Shown: piece by piece, positions 45,578 through 56,110 of the stretch | Layout of the letters: each line of letters opens with the position of its first letter | How positions within the stretch are numbered: the stretch's first letter is position 1 | Source of the DNA: Sphingomonas panacis | GTDB taxonomy: Bacteria > Pseudomonadota > Alphaproteobacteria > Sphingomonadales > Sphingomonadaceae | Direction of reading: 5' to 3' | Length of the DNA stretch: 64,000 nucleotides | NCBI RefSeq assembly: GCF_001717955.1 | Contig: NZ_CP014168.1 | Coordinates: 2,637,501-2,701,500, forward strand | Position numbers and translations under genes: made by a program | Notes under the pieces: model-generated | Told to the model about the DNA's origin: nothing | What the model saw: only the letters and a program-made list of their open reading frames with translations | Databases searched by the model: none

Positions 45578-46062
45578 GCCGCGTCTCCCAGCGTTCGCAT
45601 CAAGGCTTCGCGGCCGCGCACAAGCCGCGACGTGAGCGTACCCATCGGTATCTCCAGCACCATCGCCGCCTCCTTGTACGCGAGCCCCTCGACCAGGACG
45701 AGCGCGACCGCCTCGCGCTGGTCTGGCGGCAGCATCGCCATCGCACGGCCGACGTTGCCGAGTTCGACCCGCGCCTCGATCGCGCGGTCGCCGGCGTCGC
45801 CGACGCTTTCACCAGCTTCGGCCGCCACGAAGGTCTCGCCGCGCCGCCTGGTCGCGCGGGCGGTGTCGATCCAGGCGTTGCGCATGATACGGTACATCCA
45901 GCTATCCAGTCGCGTTCCGGGTTGCCATTGGTCGCGCGATTTCAGCGCGCGCTCGATGGTCGCCTGACACAAATCGTCGGCGTCGGCGGGCGCGAAGGCG
46001 AGCGAGCGGGCGAACCGCCGCAGACGCGGCAGCAGGCCGATCAGTTCGTCCTCGAAACGCAC
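45574..46062 (-). CDS. ECF sigma factor cognate to the adjacent anti-sigma
   Basis: 162 residues from the GTG at 46062. Region 2 is LLPRLRRFARSLAFAPADAD DLCQATIERALKSRDQWQ with LDSWMYRIMRNAWIDTAR; region 4 is LPPDQREAVALVLVEGLAYK EAAMVLEIPMGTLTSRLVRG. The GTG is preferred because AAAGGA lies about 9 nt upstream and the promoter palindrome (46089-46122) is beyond it. Longer in-frame starts cross the promoter. An ATG nearby at 46070 is out of frame. Probably autoregulated. Confidence 0.92.
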   Translation of the reverse strand: MRFEDELIGLLPRLRRFARSLAFAPADADDLCQATIERALKSRDQWQPGTRLDSWMYRIMRNAWIDTARATRRRGETFVAAEAGESVGDAGDRAIEARVELGNVGRAMAMLPPDQREAVALVLVEGLAYKEAAMVLEIPMGTLTSRLVRGREALMRTLGDAA

Positions 46063-46088
46063 CCGCCATGTCCTTTCGCCTGCCGACA

Positions 46089-46122
46089 GGGATGAAACGG
46101 ATGTCCCGATCCGTTTCATCCC
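46089..46122. promoter_or_regulatory. palindromic bidirectional ECF promoter
   Basis: GGGATGAAACGGAT (46089-46102), loop GTCCCG, ATCCGTTTCATCCC (46109-46122): a perfect 14-bp palindrome. On either strand it reads GGATGAAACG-N12-CGTTTC, the spacing of an ECF -35/-10 pair. The predicted starts are about 46087 for the sigma gene and about 46124 for the subtilase. The pattern recurs as GGATTAAACG-N12-CGTTCT at 47411. Confidence 0.6.
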
Positions 46123-46165
46123 GGACATGACAGATTTTCCCGATCCGCCTAGGGTCGCGCGCACG

Positions 46166-47395
46166 ATGAAGCGCGTGCTGATCCCTGCCTTGCTGCTGCT
46201 CGGGACGCCCGTAGCGGCGCAAGTGGCGTTGCCGCGCGTGGCCGATATCGTGAACGACACGCTGCGCGGCGTGACCGATACGGTGCGGGCGGCGCCCGAA
46301 CTGCCATCGGCGGTCGTCGCGCTGGCGCAGGCCCGGCTGGACCGGATCACCACGTTGGTGCGCGAACATCGCACCGAACTGGCGCGCGACGATCACGGCG
46401 ATCCCGCGCGTGCCGGCACCGTTCTGGTCAGCGACCCCGATGACACGCTGGTCGCGGCCGCGACGCAGGCGGGCTTTACGCTGGCCGAACGCGGCGCGTT
46501 GGAGGGGCTCGACATCGGCTATGCCCGGTTCGACGTGCCACGGGGCAAATCGATGGTCGAAGGGCTCCGCGCGATGCGCCGGCTCGCCAAGGGCCGCGAT
46601 GTCTCGGCCGATCAAGTGCATTTCGAGAGCGGCGCGGTCGCCGTCGCAGCGACGTCCGGCGGGACGGCCGCGCAAGGGAGCGTGTCCGGCGCGATCGGGA
46701 TGATCGACGGCGGGGTGGCGATGGTCGACGGCCCGGTCGTGCAACGCGGCTTCGCGTTGGGCGCGCCGTCGTCGGACGACCACGGCACCGCGATCGCATC
46801 ACTGCTGATCGGCGGGGGCGGCGTGCGGGGCGCGGCTACGGGCGCTCGGCTGTACGCGGCGGACGTCTACGGCAAGGACGCCGCTGGCGGCAATGCGCTC
46901 GCCATCGCGAAGGCTTTGGCATGGCTCGCCAGCGAACATGTGCCGGTGACGGTCATCAGTCTGGTCGGCCCTGCCAATCCCTTGCTCGCGCGCGTGGTGC
47001 AAGCGGTGCAGGGGCGGGGCATGATCGTGGTTGCGGCAGTCGGCAACGACGGGCCGGCCGCGCCACCGTCCTATCCGGCGTCCTATCCCGGCGTGATCGC
47101 GGTGACCGGCGTCGACGGGCGCGGGCGCGCGTTGATCGAGGCGGGGCGCGCGCTGCACCTCGACTATGCGGCACCGGGCGCGGATATGCTCGCGGCCAAT
47201 GCGCAGGGGCGTGGCGTGGCGGTGCGTGGCACCTCGTTCGCCGCGCCGCTCGTCGCCGCCCGTCTCGCGCGTTTCGCCGCCGACGGCAAGGCGGCGGCGC
47301 TGAAGGCGGCGGACGGCGAAGCGCGCAAGGCCAAGCCGGCCAGCCGCTATGGACGCGGGATATTGTGCGAAGGGTGTCGGACAGCCGCGAAATAA
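46166..47395 (+). CDS. exported subtilisin-like serine protease (S8)
   Basis: 409 residues from the ATG at 46166, which starts a signal peptide (MKRVLIPALLLLGTPVAAQ). The in-frame ATG at 46127 would place extra residues before the signal and sit almost at the transcription start. Catalytic triad: Asp181 (GMIDGGV), His206 (DDHGTAIASL), Ser357 (RGTSFAAPLVAAR), with oxyanion Asn294 (AAVGNDGP). The N-terminal prodomain (about 20-165) is Ala/Arg-rich. Under the ECF palindrome. A target-of-sigma subtilase in this position is a known arrangement. Confidence 0.9.
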   Translation: MKRVLIPALLLLGTPVAAQVALPRVADIVNDTLRGVTDTVRAAPELPSAVVALAQARLDRITTLVREHRTELARDDHGDPARAGTVLVSDPDDTLVAAATQAGFTLAERGALEGLDIGYARFDVPRGKSMVEGLRAMRRLAKGRDVSADQVHFESGAVAVAATSGGTAAQGSVSGAIGMIDGGVAMVDGPVVQRGFALGAPSSDDHGTAIASLLIGGGGVRGAATGARLYAADVYGKDAAGGNALAIAKALAWLASEHVPVTVISLVGPANPLLARVVQAVQGRGMIVVAAVGNDGPAAPPSYPASYPGVIAVTGVDGRGRALIEAGRALHLDYAAPGADMLAANAQGRGVAVRGTSFAAPLVAARLARFAADGKAAALKAADGEARKAKPASRYGRGILCEGCRTAAK

Positions 47396-47410
47396 GTTTT
47401 TCGTCGCCGC

Positions 47411-47438
47411 GGATTAAACGCCCGGCGGCACCCGTTCT
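47411..47438 (+). promoter_or_regulatory. ECF-type promoter of the Gly-rich exported protein
   Basis: GGATTAAACG (47411-47420), 12 nt, then CGTTCT (47433-47438). It matches the sigma/subtilase promoter in both boxes and in the spacer, and lies 16 bp after the subtilase stop and 53 bp before the next ATG. Confidence 0.6.
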
Positions 47439-47490
47439 TCCTGTGAGGGCGCCGATGCGGCGCCCGCAAGACCACAGGAAGGATGGCATC

Positions 47491-48354
47491 ATGAAGACGT
47501 TCCTTATCGGTACGACAGCGATCGTTCTCGCCTTCAGCGCGGTTCCAGCGTCGGCGCAGTTGCTCGGCGGGCACGGCGGACTGGGTGGCGGGCTGGGCGG
47601 CGCGCTTGGCGGAGGATTGGGCGGTATCGCCGGCAACGGTACGGGGATGCTCGGCGGTACGCTGAACGGCACTTCGACTGTTTCCCGCAGCCTGCGTTCG
47701 ACGACGCAGGGCACGCTCGACAATACCGCATCGACCAATGGCTCGACCAAGGTCGATCGCCGCAAGGGCAATGTATCGGCCAGCCGTTCGGTGGATGGCA
47801 CGATCGGCGGGACCGTCGCCAACGCGACCGGCCCCGCCAGCAGCGCGGCTTCGGGCAATGCCAGCGGTTCGGCGTCCGGCAGCGGCAGCGCGCAGTTGAT
47901 CGGCACCGATGCGATCGGAAACGCGGCACGCGGCGCGGTCGGCTCCGCGCGCAATACCGTTGGCGCCGCCGGGAACCAGGCTGGCACCGCGGTCGGCACG
48001 CTTCGCGATCGCGCCGCCAACCTTACCGGCTCGGGTACGGCGAACGGATCGGCGACCGGCGGCGCTTCGGGCGGCGCGGATAGCGGCTCGGACGGCCTCG
48101 GGCTGGCGGGCAACGGCGATGCGGCGGGATCGGGCGGCTTCACCGTCACGCGTGGCATGAAGGTGCGCGATGCCGCCGGCAGCGTGATCGGCCGCGTCAA
48201 CGCGGTGGCGACCGACGCGCGCGGTCGCATCGAGACGATCACGATGAAGGTCGGCAACAAGCTCGCCACGCTGCCGGCCGCCAATTTCAGCGGCAACGGC
48301 AATTTGCTCGTTTCGGCGATGGGGCAGGGCGAGATCCAGAACGCCGCGAAATAA
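47491..48354 (+). CDS. exported Gly/Ala/Ser-rich protein with PRC-barrel-like C-terminus
   Basis: 287 residues. Signal peptide MKTFLIGTTAIVLAFSAVPA (SA-Q). The first 50 mature residues are Gly/Leu repeats (GGLGGGLGGALGGGLGGIAG), then a long Asn/Thr/Ser/Gly/Ala region, and a folded C-terminal domain (about 213-270, RGMKVRDAAGSVIGRVNAVA then RIETITMKVGNKLATLPA) resembling a PRC barrel. AGGAAGG precedes the ATG. Preceded by its own ECF promoter, so part of the regulon. Possibly a substrate or partner of the subtilase, which is inference. Confidence 0.85.
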   Translation: MKTFLIGTTAIVLAFSAVPASAQLLGGHGGLGGGLGGALGGGLGGIAGNGTGMLGGTLNGTSTVSRSLRSTTQGTLDNTASTNGSTKVDRRKGNVSASRSVDGTIGGTVANATGPASSAASGNASGSASGSGSAQLIGTDAIGNAARGAVGSARNTVGAAGNQAGTAVGTLRDRAANLTGSGTANGSATGGASGGADSGSDGLGLAGNGDAAGSGGFTVTRGMKVRDAAGSVIGRVNAVATDARGRIETITMKVGNKLATLPAANFSGNGNLLVSAMGQGEIQNAAK

Positions 48355-48387
48355 GCGCGCGTCTGAAAGACACTTCGAAAAGAATGC

Positions 48388-48417
48388 TCCGGCCCGGGCG
48401 ACAGCGCCCGGGCCGGA
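48388..48417. terminator. bidirectional terminator hairpin before acnA
   Basis: TCCGGCCCGGGCG (48388-48400), ACAG loop, CGCCCGGGCCGGA (48405-48417): a perfect 13-bp stem between the convergent exported-protein and aconitase genes. Weak T tract on the plus side (AATTCG). Confidence 0.7.
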
Positions 48418-48427
48418 ATTCGCAGGG

Positions 48428-51106
<2,679 letters not shown>

Positions 51107-51405
51107 GCGGGTCCTTCCCATGTGAAGCCCCGTGACGGGAGCGCGGCGGGAAGACGACCGGGTAGGCCGCACGAGCGCGCCCCGGCTAGGGCGAATGCAA
51201 GAGTCGCGGGTGGCCTTAGCAATGGTGCGCGCAATGGGGAAGGGTGTGCGGCGCAGCAAATTGCGCGTCGCCGCGAACCATCGCTCGCGGAGACGTGCTA
51301 TTGCGATGAACTCGCATCAAGCATGACCTATACTGTGGCATGCTAGGCGCCGACAAGCTTTTGTATGAGTTTATCGGCGCGGCCCAGCAATGTTTTCTTA
51401 CAGGC
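51107..51405. other. non-coding gap between acnA and phoK
   Basis: About 300 bp upstream of acnA and downstream of phoK, both on the minus strand. No convincing gene, repeat or GGAAC-type promoter was found. It must hold the acnA promoter, but no clear -35/-10 pair could be picked by eye. A frame at 51216-51455 on the minus strand overlaps the phoK end and has no ribosome site. Confidence 0.5.
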
Positions 51406-53070
51406 TTACGGGCAGGTCGATCCCGCGCCGCCATCCAGATCGAGGCAGCGGCCATCGGGCAGCGGCGCTGTCACCGGCAAATGGATCGCGGCGGCGAGCG
51501 TCGGCATGATATCGACCGTCTCGACCGACAACGGCTGTTCGAAGCCGGTCATCCCCTTGCGCCAGAACAGGATCGGCACGCGCCGGTCATAGTCCCAGAA
51601 GCTGCCGTGAGTCGCGACATAGCCGTGAGTCGGGTCGGGGATCGGCATCACGCGCGGCTTGAGCGCGACGACGATGTCGCCCGAATGCAGCGGGTTATAC
51701 GATGCCTTGGCGCGCATGATGAGCGGCCACGTCTCGGGCGGGCCGGCGGGGGCGGGCGAGGCGGCGATCTCCGCGCCCGAGAAGGCGGCGGCGACCTGCG
51801 GATTGGCGCGATAGATTTTGAGCGCTTCGGCCAGCACGGCGTCATGCTGCGGCTTGGTCAGCTTGGGGTCGATCCACAGGTCGCCCGACCCCGATTCGCC
51901 GAACAGCACTTGTCCCGGCAGCTTGAGCTTGGCCGCGACCGCGTCGCTCACCGCCTTCGTGGTGAACGCCGGGTCGATCCGCACGGCAGTCGGCGCGGCA
52001 TGTTCGCGGTTGCGCTCGGGCACGTCGTGGCCGCCATGATCCGCGGTCAGCACGACGAGGTAATCCACGCCGGTCTGGTCGAGCTGGTCGAACAATTCGC
52101 CGAGCGAATGGTCGAGGTTGGCGAGCTGGATGCACATCTCGGCGCCCTCGGTGCCATAGGTGTGGCCGACATAATCGGTCGCGGCGGCGCCGATATCGAT
52201 GATGTCGGTCGCGGGGCCGGTGCCGAGCTTCATGTCGCGGACCATGCCCGCCGCCAGCGCGAGGATGGCGTTGTCGAACTCAGGCGACGCGCGGAACTTG
52301 GCGCGGTTGCCAGCGTCGCGCTCGAAATGGCCCGACCCGACCGTCTTGCCGCCGCCGATCGGGATGGCACGGTCGCGGCTCGTGCAGAAATCGGGCACCT
52401 CGAACGCGCCCTGTGCTTCGGCGATGCGCGCGTTGACGATCGCGTTGGTGCGCGTGACGATCGCGGGCGTCTTGCGCCCGGCGTAGCTGACGAAATTCTT
52501 GCCGTCCCACCACCAGATCTCGTCGAGCGTATCCTTGTGCCCGCCCATCATCACCGCCGAACGATCCTTGCCCGAGACCGACACGTTGCGCACCGCCGGG
52601 TTCGCGGTCTTCATCCGCTCGCCGAGCGTCGGCACGAGCAGATGCTGGTCGGAGACGGTATACGCCTCGTGCGTGCTGCCGGGGATGGTCTCGTCCTCGG
52701 CGCAATAGATCACCTTGTCGGCAAGCGGCGATTTGAGGTTGTACCAGCTATTGGCGATGATGCCGGTACGCGCCGGGCGGAAGCCGGTGAGGATCGTCGA
52801 ATGGCCGGGGCACGTCTCGGTCGCGGCGTGGCTCTGGTAGCCCGAGGGGAACACATCGCCGGTCAGCAGCCGCGCGAACCCGCCGGTGAAATGGTTGCGA
52901 TATTCGGCGAACAGATCGGCCGAAAATTGATCGACCGAGATCGCGACGATCAGCTTGGGCGGCGTCTCGGGCGAGGGGGCGGGCGCCGCCGTCTGGGCCG
53001 CGAGCGGCGCGCCGACCAGCGCTAACGAAAGGGCCAACGCGATCAGGGGCAGGGAGGTGAGGCGATTCAT
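51406..53070 (-). CDS. phoK: alkaline phosphatase of the PhoK/SPAP type
   Basis: 554 residues, near the 559 of Sphingomonas PhoK as I recall it. Signal MNRLTSLPLIALALSLALVG (cleavage near PLAAQ). Metal residues: Asp47 (SVDQFS), TDYVGHTYG (Asp, His), TADHGGHDVPERN (Asp, His). The nucleophile is Thr86 in HAATETCPGHSTILTG, the Thr-type site that separates SPAP from Ser-type E. coli PhoA. A periplasmic phosphomonoesterase with zinc. AAAGGAAA precedes the ATG. It is divergent from dsbD, with an 80-bp gap. Confidence 0.93.
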   Translation of the reverse strand: MNRLTSLPLIALALSLALVGAPLAAQTAAPAPSPETPPKLIVAISVDQFSADLFAEYRNHFTGGFARLLTGDVFPSGYQSHAATETCPGHSTILTGFRPARTGIIANSWYNLKSPLADKVIYCAEDETIPGSTHEAYTVSDQHLLVPTLGERMKTANPAVRNVSVSGKDRSAVMMGGHKDTLDEIWWWDGKNFVSYAGRKTPAIVTRTNAIVNARIAEAQGAFEVPDFCTSRDRAIPIGGGKTVGSGHFERDAGNRAKFRASPEFDNAILALAAGMVRDMKLGTGPATDIIDIGAAATDYVGHTYGTEGAEMCIQLANLDHSLGELFDQLDQTGVDYLVVLTADHGGHDVPERNREHAAPTAVRIDPAFTTKAVSDAVAAKLKLPGQVLFGESGSGDLWIDPKLTKPQHDAVLAEALKIYRANPQVAAAFSGAEIAASPAPAGPPETWPLIMRAKASYNPLHSGDIVVALKPRVMPIPDPTHGYVATHGSFWDYDRRVPILFWRKGMTGFEQPLSVETVDIMPTLAAAIHLPVTAPLPDGRCLDLDGGAGSTCP

Positions 53071-53149
53071 GGCTTTCCTTTCGCGGCGTAACGAAGCACT
53101 CCCGCGCGCGGCTATGGCCGAGACGTGGTTTGCCGACAAGGACTGCCCG

Positions 53150-55189
53150 ATGCGTGTGCTTCATTACCTGTTCGTGACGGTCCTCGCGTTCTTCGCGGCA
53201 AGCGCGGCACATGCCGACGCCCCCGGCGCGATCGGGGACGGCCCGCACCTCGCGATCCGGCTGGTTGCGGAGAGCACAACGCCGACGGGGGGCAGCACGG
53301 TCACGCTCGCGCTCGACACGCGGCCCGAACCCGGCTGGCACGGCTATTGGCAGAATCCGGGCGATGCCGGCTTCCCCGCCAAACTCGACTGGAGCTTGCC
53401 GAAGGGCGCGACCGCCGACGCGCCGGTCTATCCAGTGCCCGAACGGCTGCTCGTCGCAGGGCTGATGAACTATGTGTTCGAAAAGCCCTATGCGCCGCTG
53501 GTGACGTTGCATGTCCCGGCCGGGCTGGCGGCAGGGACGGCGCTGCCGGTCAAGCTGCACATGTCCTATCTCGTCTGCACGCAGACCGTGTGCGTGCCCG
53601 AATCGGCGGATCTCGCGATCGACCTTACCGTCGGCACCGGCGCGGTGACGGCGGAGACTCGTGCGCGCTTCGACGCATGGCGTCGCGCGATCCCCAAGCC
53701 GATCGGCTCGGCGGCGACGTTCCAGTCCGCGAACGGCGCGTTGCGGATCGCGGTGCCTTATCCGGCCGGCGCACCGCTCGCCGACGCCTATTTCTATCCG
53801 CTCTCGACCGGGCTGGTCGATTATGCCGCCGCGCAGACGATCACGCGCGATGGCGACCGTATCGTCATCGCCACCAAGCCGGGCGCGGGCGGGAGCGGAG
53901 CGCTGACCGGCGTACTGGCGATCGGCGGCGGGCAGGGGCTGGTCGTCTCCGCAAAGCCCGGCGCCGTGGCCGCCGCGAGCGCCGCACCCACCGAAGCCCC
54001 CGCCAACGGCGCGCTGCTCGCCGCCCTGATCGCGTTCGGCGGGGCGATGCTCGGTGGGCTGATCCTCAATATCATGCCCTGCGTCTTCCCGATCCTGAGC
54101 CTCAAGGCGCTGAGCCTCGCGCGCGGACATCTCGACGAGCGCTCGGCGCGGCACGAGGCGCTCGCGTATACGGCGGGCGTGGTCGCGGTGTGCGTGGCGC
54201 TGGGTGCGATCATCCTCGGCTTGCGCGCCGGCGGCAGCGCGGTCGGCTGGGCGTTCCAGTTGCAAGACCCGCGTGCGATCGTCGTGCTGCTGCTGCTGGT
54301 CGTGGCGCTGTCGCTCAACCTCGGCGGGCTGTTCGAAATCCCGACGCCGCGCTTCGTCAACGCGGCGGGCGGGGCGGGCGGCGCGTTCATGACTGGCGCG
54401 CTGGCGGCGTTCATCGCCACGCCCTGCACCGGCCCGTTCATGGGCGCGGCGCTCGGCGCGGCCTTGGTGCTGCCGTGGTATGCCGCGCTGGCGGTGTTCG
54501 CCGGGCTTGGCATCGGCCTCGCGCTGCCGTTCCTCGCGCTCGGCTTCGTGCCAGGCTTGCGCAAGCTGCTGCCGAGGCCCGGCGCGTGGATGGAGACGTT
54601 CCGCCGCATCCTCTCGATTCCGATGTGGCTCACGGGAATCGCGCTCGCATGGGTGCTGGGGCGGCAAATTGGGGTGAATGGTCTGGCGGCGGGCATGGTC
54701 GCCGCGCTGGCGGTGGCGCTGCTGTTGTGGTGGGGCGGCCTGCGGCAACGCAAGGGCAAGCCATTCGGCGTGGCGGCATTGATCGCGATCCTCGCGGTCG
54801 CGGGTTTTTCCGGTGCATCGATCGCGCGGTTCCACGCGGCCCCGGCGGCAGTCGCCAGCGTCGGCGAGGAAGCGTTCAGCGAAACCAAGCTCGCGCAACT
54901 CCGCGCCGCCAACCGCCCGGTCTTCGCCTATTTCACCGCCGACTGGTGCCTAACCTGCAAGGTCAACGAGAAAGCCGCGATCGAGACCGACGCCACCCGC
55001 GCCGCCTTCGCGAAGAAGAACGTCGCCGTGCTGGTCGGCGACTGGACCAACGGTGACGCCGCGCTTGGCCGCTTCATCGAGGCGCACAACCGCGCCGGCG
55101 TCCCGCTGTATCTCTATTACGCCCCCGGCGCCGCCGAGCCACAGGTCTTGCCGCAGGTGCTGACATCCGGGATGCTGGCGGCGCTATGA
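53150..55189 (+). CDS. dsbD: protein-disulfide reductase DsbD-like (thiol:disulfide interchange)
   Basis: 679 residues. Signal MRVLHYLFVTVLAFFAASAA. N-terminal DsbD-alpha-like domain (about 25-270) with Cys pair in MSYLVCTQTVCVPES. Eight-helix membrane core (about 285-590) with Cys in NIMPCVFPILSLKAL and FIATPCTGPFMGAAL. C-terminal thioredoxin-like domain with CxxC in FTADWCLTCKVNE. Carries reducing power from cytoplasmic thioredoxin to the periplasm. An earlier in-frame ATG (53114) would precede the signal. Confidence 0.95.
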   Translation: MRVLHYLFVTVLAFFAASAAHADAPGAIGDGPHLAIRLVAESTTPTGGSTVTLALDTRPEPGWHGYWQNPGDAGFPAKLDWSLPKGATADAPVYPVPERLLVAGLMNYVFEKPYAPLVTLHVPAGLAAGTALPVKLHMSYLVCTQTVCVPESADLAIDLTVGTGAVTAETRARFDAWRRAIPKPIGSAATFQSANGALRIAVPYPAGAPLADAYFYPLSTGLVDYAAAQTITRDGDRIVIATKPGAGGSGALTGVLAIGGGQGLVVSAKPGAVAAASAAPTEAPANGALLAALIAFGGAMLGGLILNIMPCVFPILSLKALSLARGHLDERSARHEALAYTAGVVAVCVALGAIILGLRAGGSAVGWAFQLQDPRAIVVLLLLVVALSLNLGGLFEIPTPRFVNAAGGAGGAFMTGALAAFIATPCTGPFMGAALGAALVLPWYAALAVFAGLGIGLALPFLALGFVPGLRKLLPRPGAWMETFRRILSIPMWLTGIALAWVLGRQIGVNGLAAGMVAALAVALLLWWGGLRQRKGKPFGVAALIAILAVAGFSGASIARFHAAPAAVASVGEEAFSETKLAQLRAANRPVFAYFTADWCLTCKVNEKAAIETDATRAAFAKKNVAVLVGDWTNGDAALGRFIEAHNRAGVPLYLYYAPGAAEPQVLPQVLTSGMLAAL

Positions 55190-56094
55190 TGATCCGCCAC
55201 ACCCTCGCCGCGCTGCTCGCGCTCGTCGCCAGCCCGGCGCTGGCGGGGTCGCCCGCCAGTTGGTCGCAGCCGATCGCGCCGTTCCACATCGTCGGCCCGG
55301 TCTGGTACGTCGGCACGCGCGGACTCGCCGTCTACGCGATCAAGACTGATGCCGGCGCGATCCTCGTCAGCGGCCCGCTCGCGCAGAGCGCGCCGTTGAT
55401 CGAGCGCAACCTCAAGAGCATCGGCATCGCGCCCGCGCAGCTCAAGCTGATGCTCAATTCGCACGCCCATTTCGATCATGCCGCCGCCTTCGCGGCGCTT
55501 CGCCATGATACCGGCGCGCGGCTGGTCGCCTCCGCCGCCGACGCGCCAGCGCTGCGGCGCGGGCGTCACGAAGCCGACAACACCAACGGCCACACCCGCT
55601 TCCCGCCCGTGCCGGTCGATCGCATCGTGCGCGACGGCGAGACGATCCGGCTCGGCAGTGTCGGCATCACCGCCACGCTGACGCCGGGCCACACCCCCGG
55701 CTGCACCACCTGGTCGATGCCCGTCGCCGAGCGCGGACGGACGCTGCGCGTGGTGTTCCCGTGCAGCATCACCGTCGCCGATAACGTCCTCCACGGCAAT
55801 CGCGCCTATCCGGGCATCGTCGCCGATTATCGCCGCAGTTTCGCGCGGCTGGCGGCGATGCCCGCCGACATCGTCCTGCCGATGCACCCGGAGATCGCCG
55901 ACGTGCTCGGACGCGAGGCGCGCGCGCAGGCCGGCGCGGGTGTCGGCGCGTTCGTCGATCGGGCCTTGCTGGGCCGGATCGTCACCGAGGCGCGGGGCGA
56001 TTTCGACAATAAGCTCCGCGCTGAGGGTTTCTCCGCAAGAAAGCGTCTTGTGCGGCGCAATAATCCGTCGCAGCATGGTTCCAACGGCACTTAG
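55186..56094 (+). CDS. bla: subclass B3 metallo-beta-lactamase-type hydrolase
   Basis: 302 residues. Signal peptide MMIRHTLAALLALVASPALA. Zinc ligands are HAHFDH (His93, His95, Asp97, His98), His169 in TPGHTPGC and His234 in LPMHPEI, the B3 pattern. WSQPIAPFHIVGPVWYVGTR GLAVYAI is typical of the B3 N-terminus. Beta-lactam hydrolysis is not proven: the family includes enzymes with weak or other activity. The start overlaps the dsbD stop. Periplasmic. Confidence 0.9.
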   Translation: MMIRHTLAALLALVASPALAGSPASWSQPIAPFHIVGPVWYVGTRGLAVYAIKTDAGAILVSGPLAQSAPLIERNLKSIGIAPAQLKLMLNSHAHFDHAAAFAALRHDTGARLVASAADAPALRRGRHEADNTNGHTRFPPVPVDRIVRDGETIRLGSVGITATLTPGHTPGCTTWSMPVAERGRTLRVVFPCSITVADNVLHGNRAYPGIVADYRRSFARLAAMPADIVLPMHPEIADVLGREARAQAGAGVGAFVDRALLGRIVTEARGDFDNKLRAEGFSARKRLVRRNNPSQHGSNGT

Positions 56095-56110
56095 GAGCGT
56101 TACCAGTTCG

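Noticed and set aside
46063..46374. Longer ECF sigma start up to 46374 on the minus strand
   Set aside because: It would cross the promoter palindrome and part of the divergent subtilase; the GTG at 46062 has AAAGGA in place and gives a normal sigma length.
51216..51455. 79-aa minus-strand gene between acnA and phoK
   Set aside because: Overlaps the phoK end, lacks a ribosome site and shows no family features; typical of spurious frames in GC-rich DNA.
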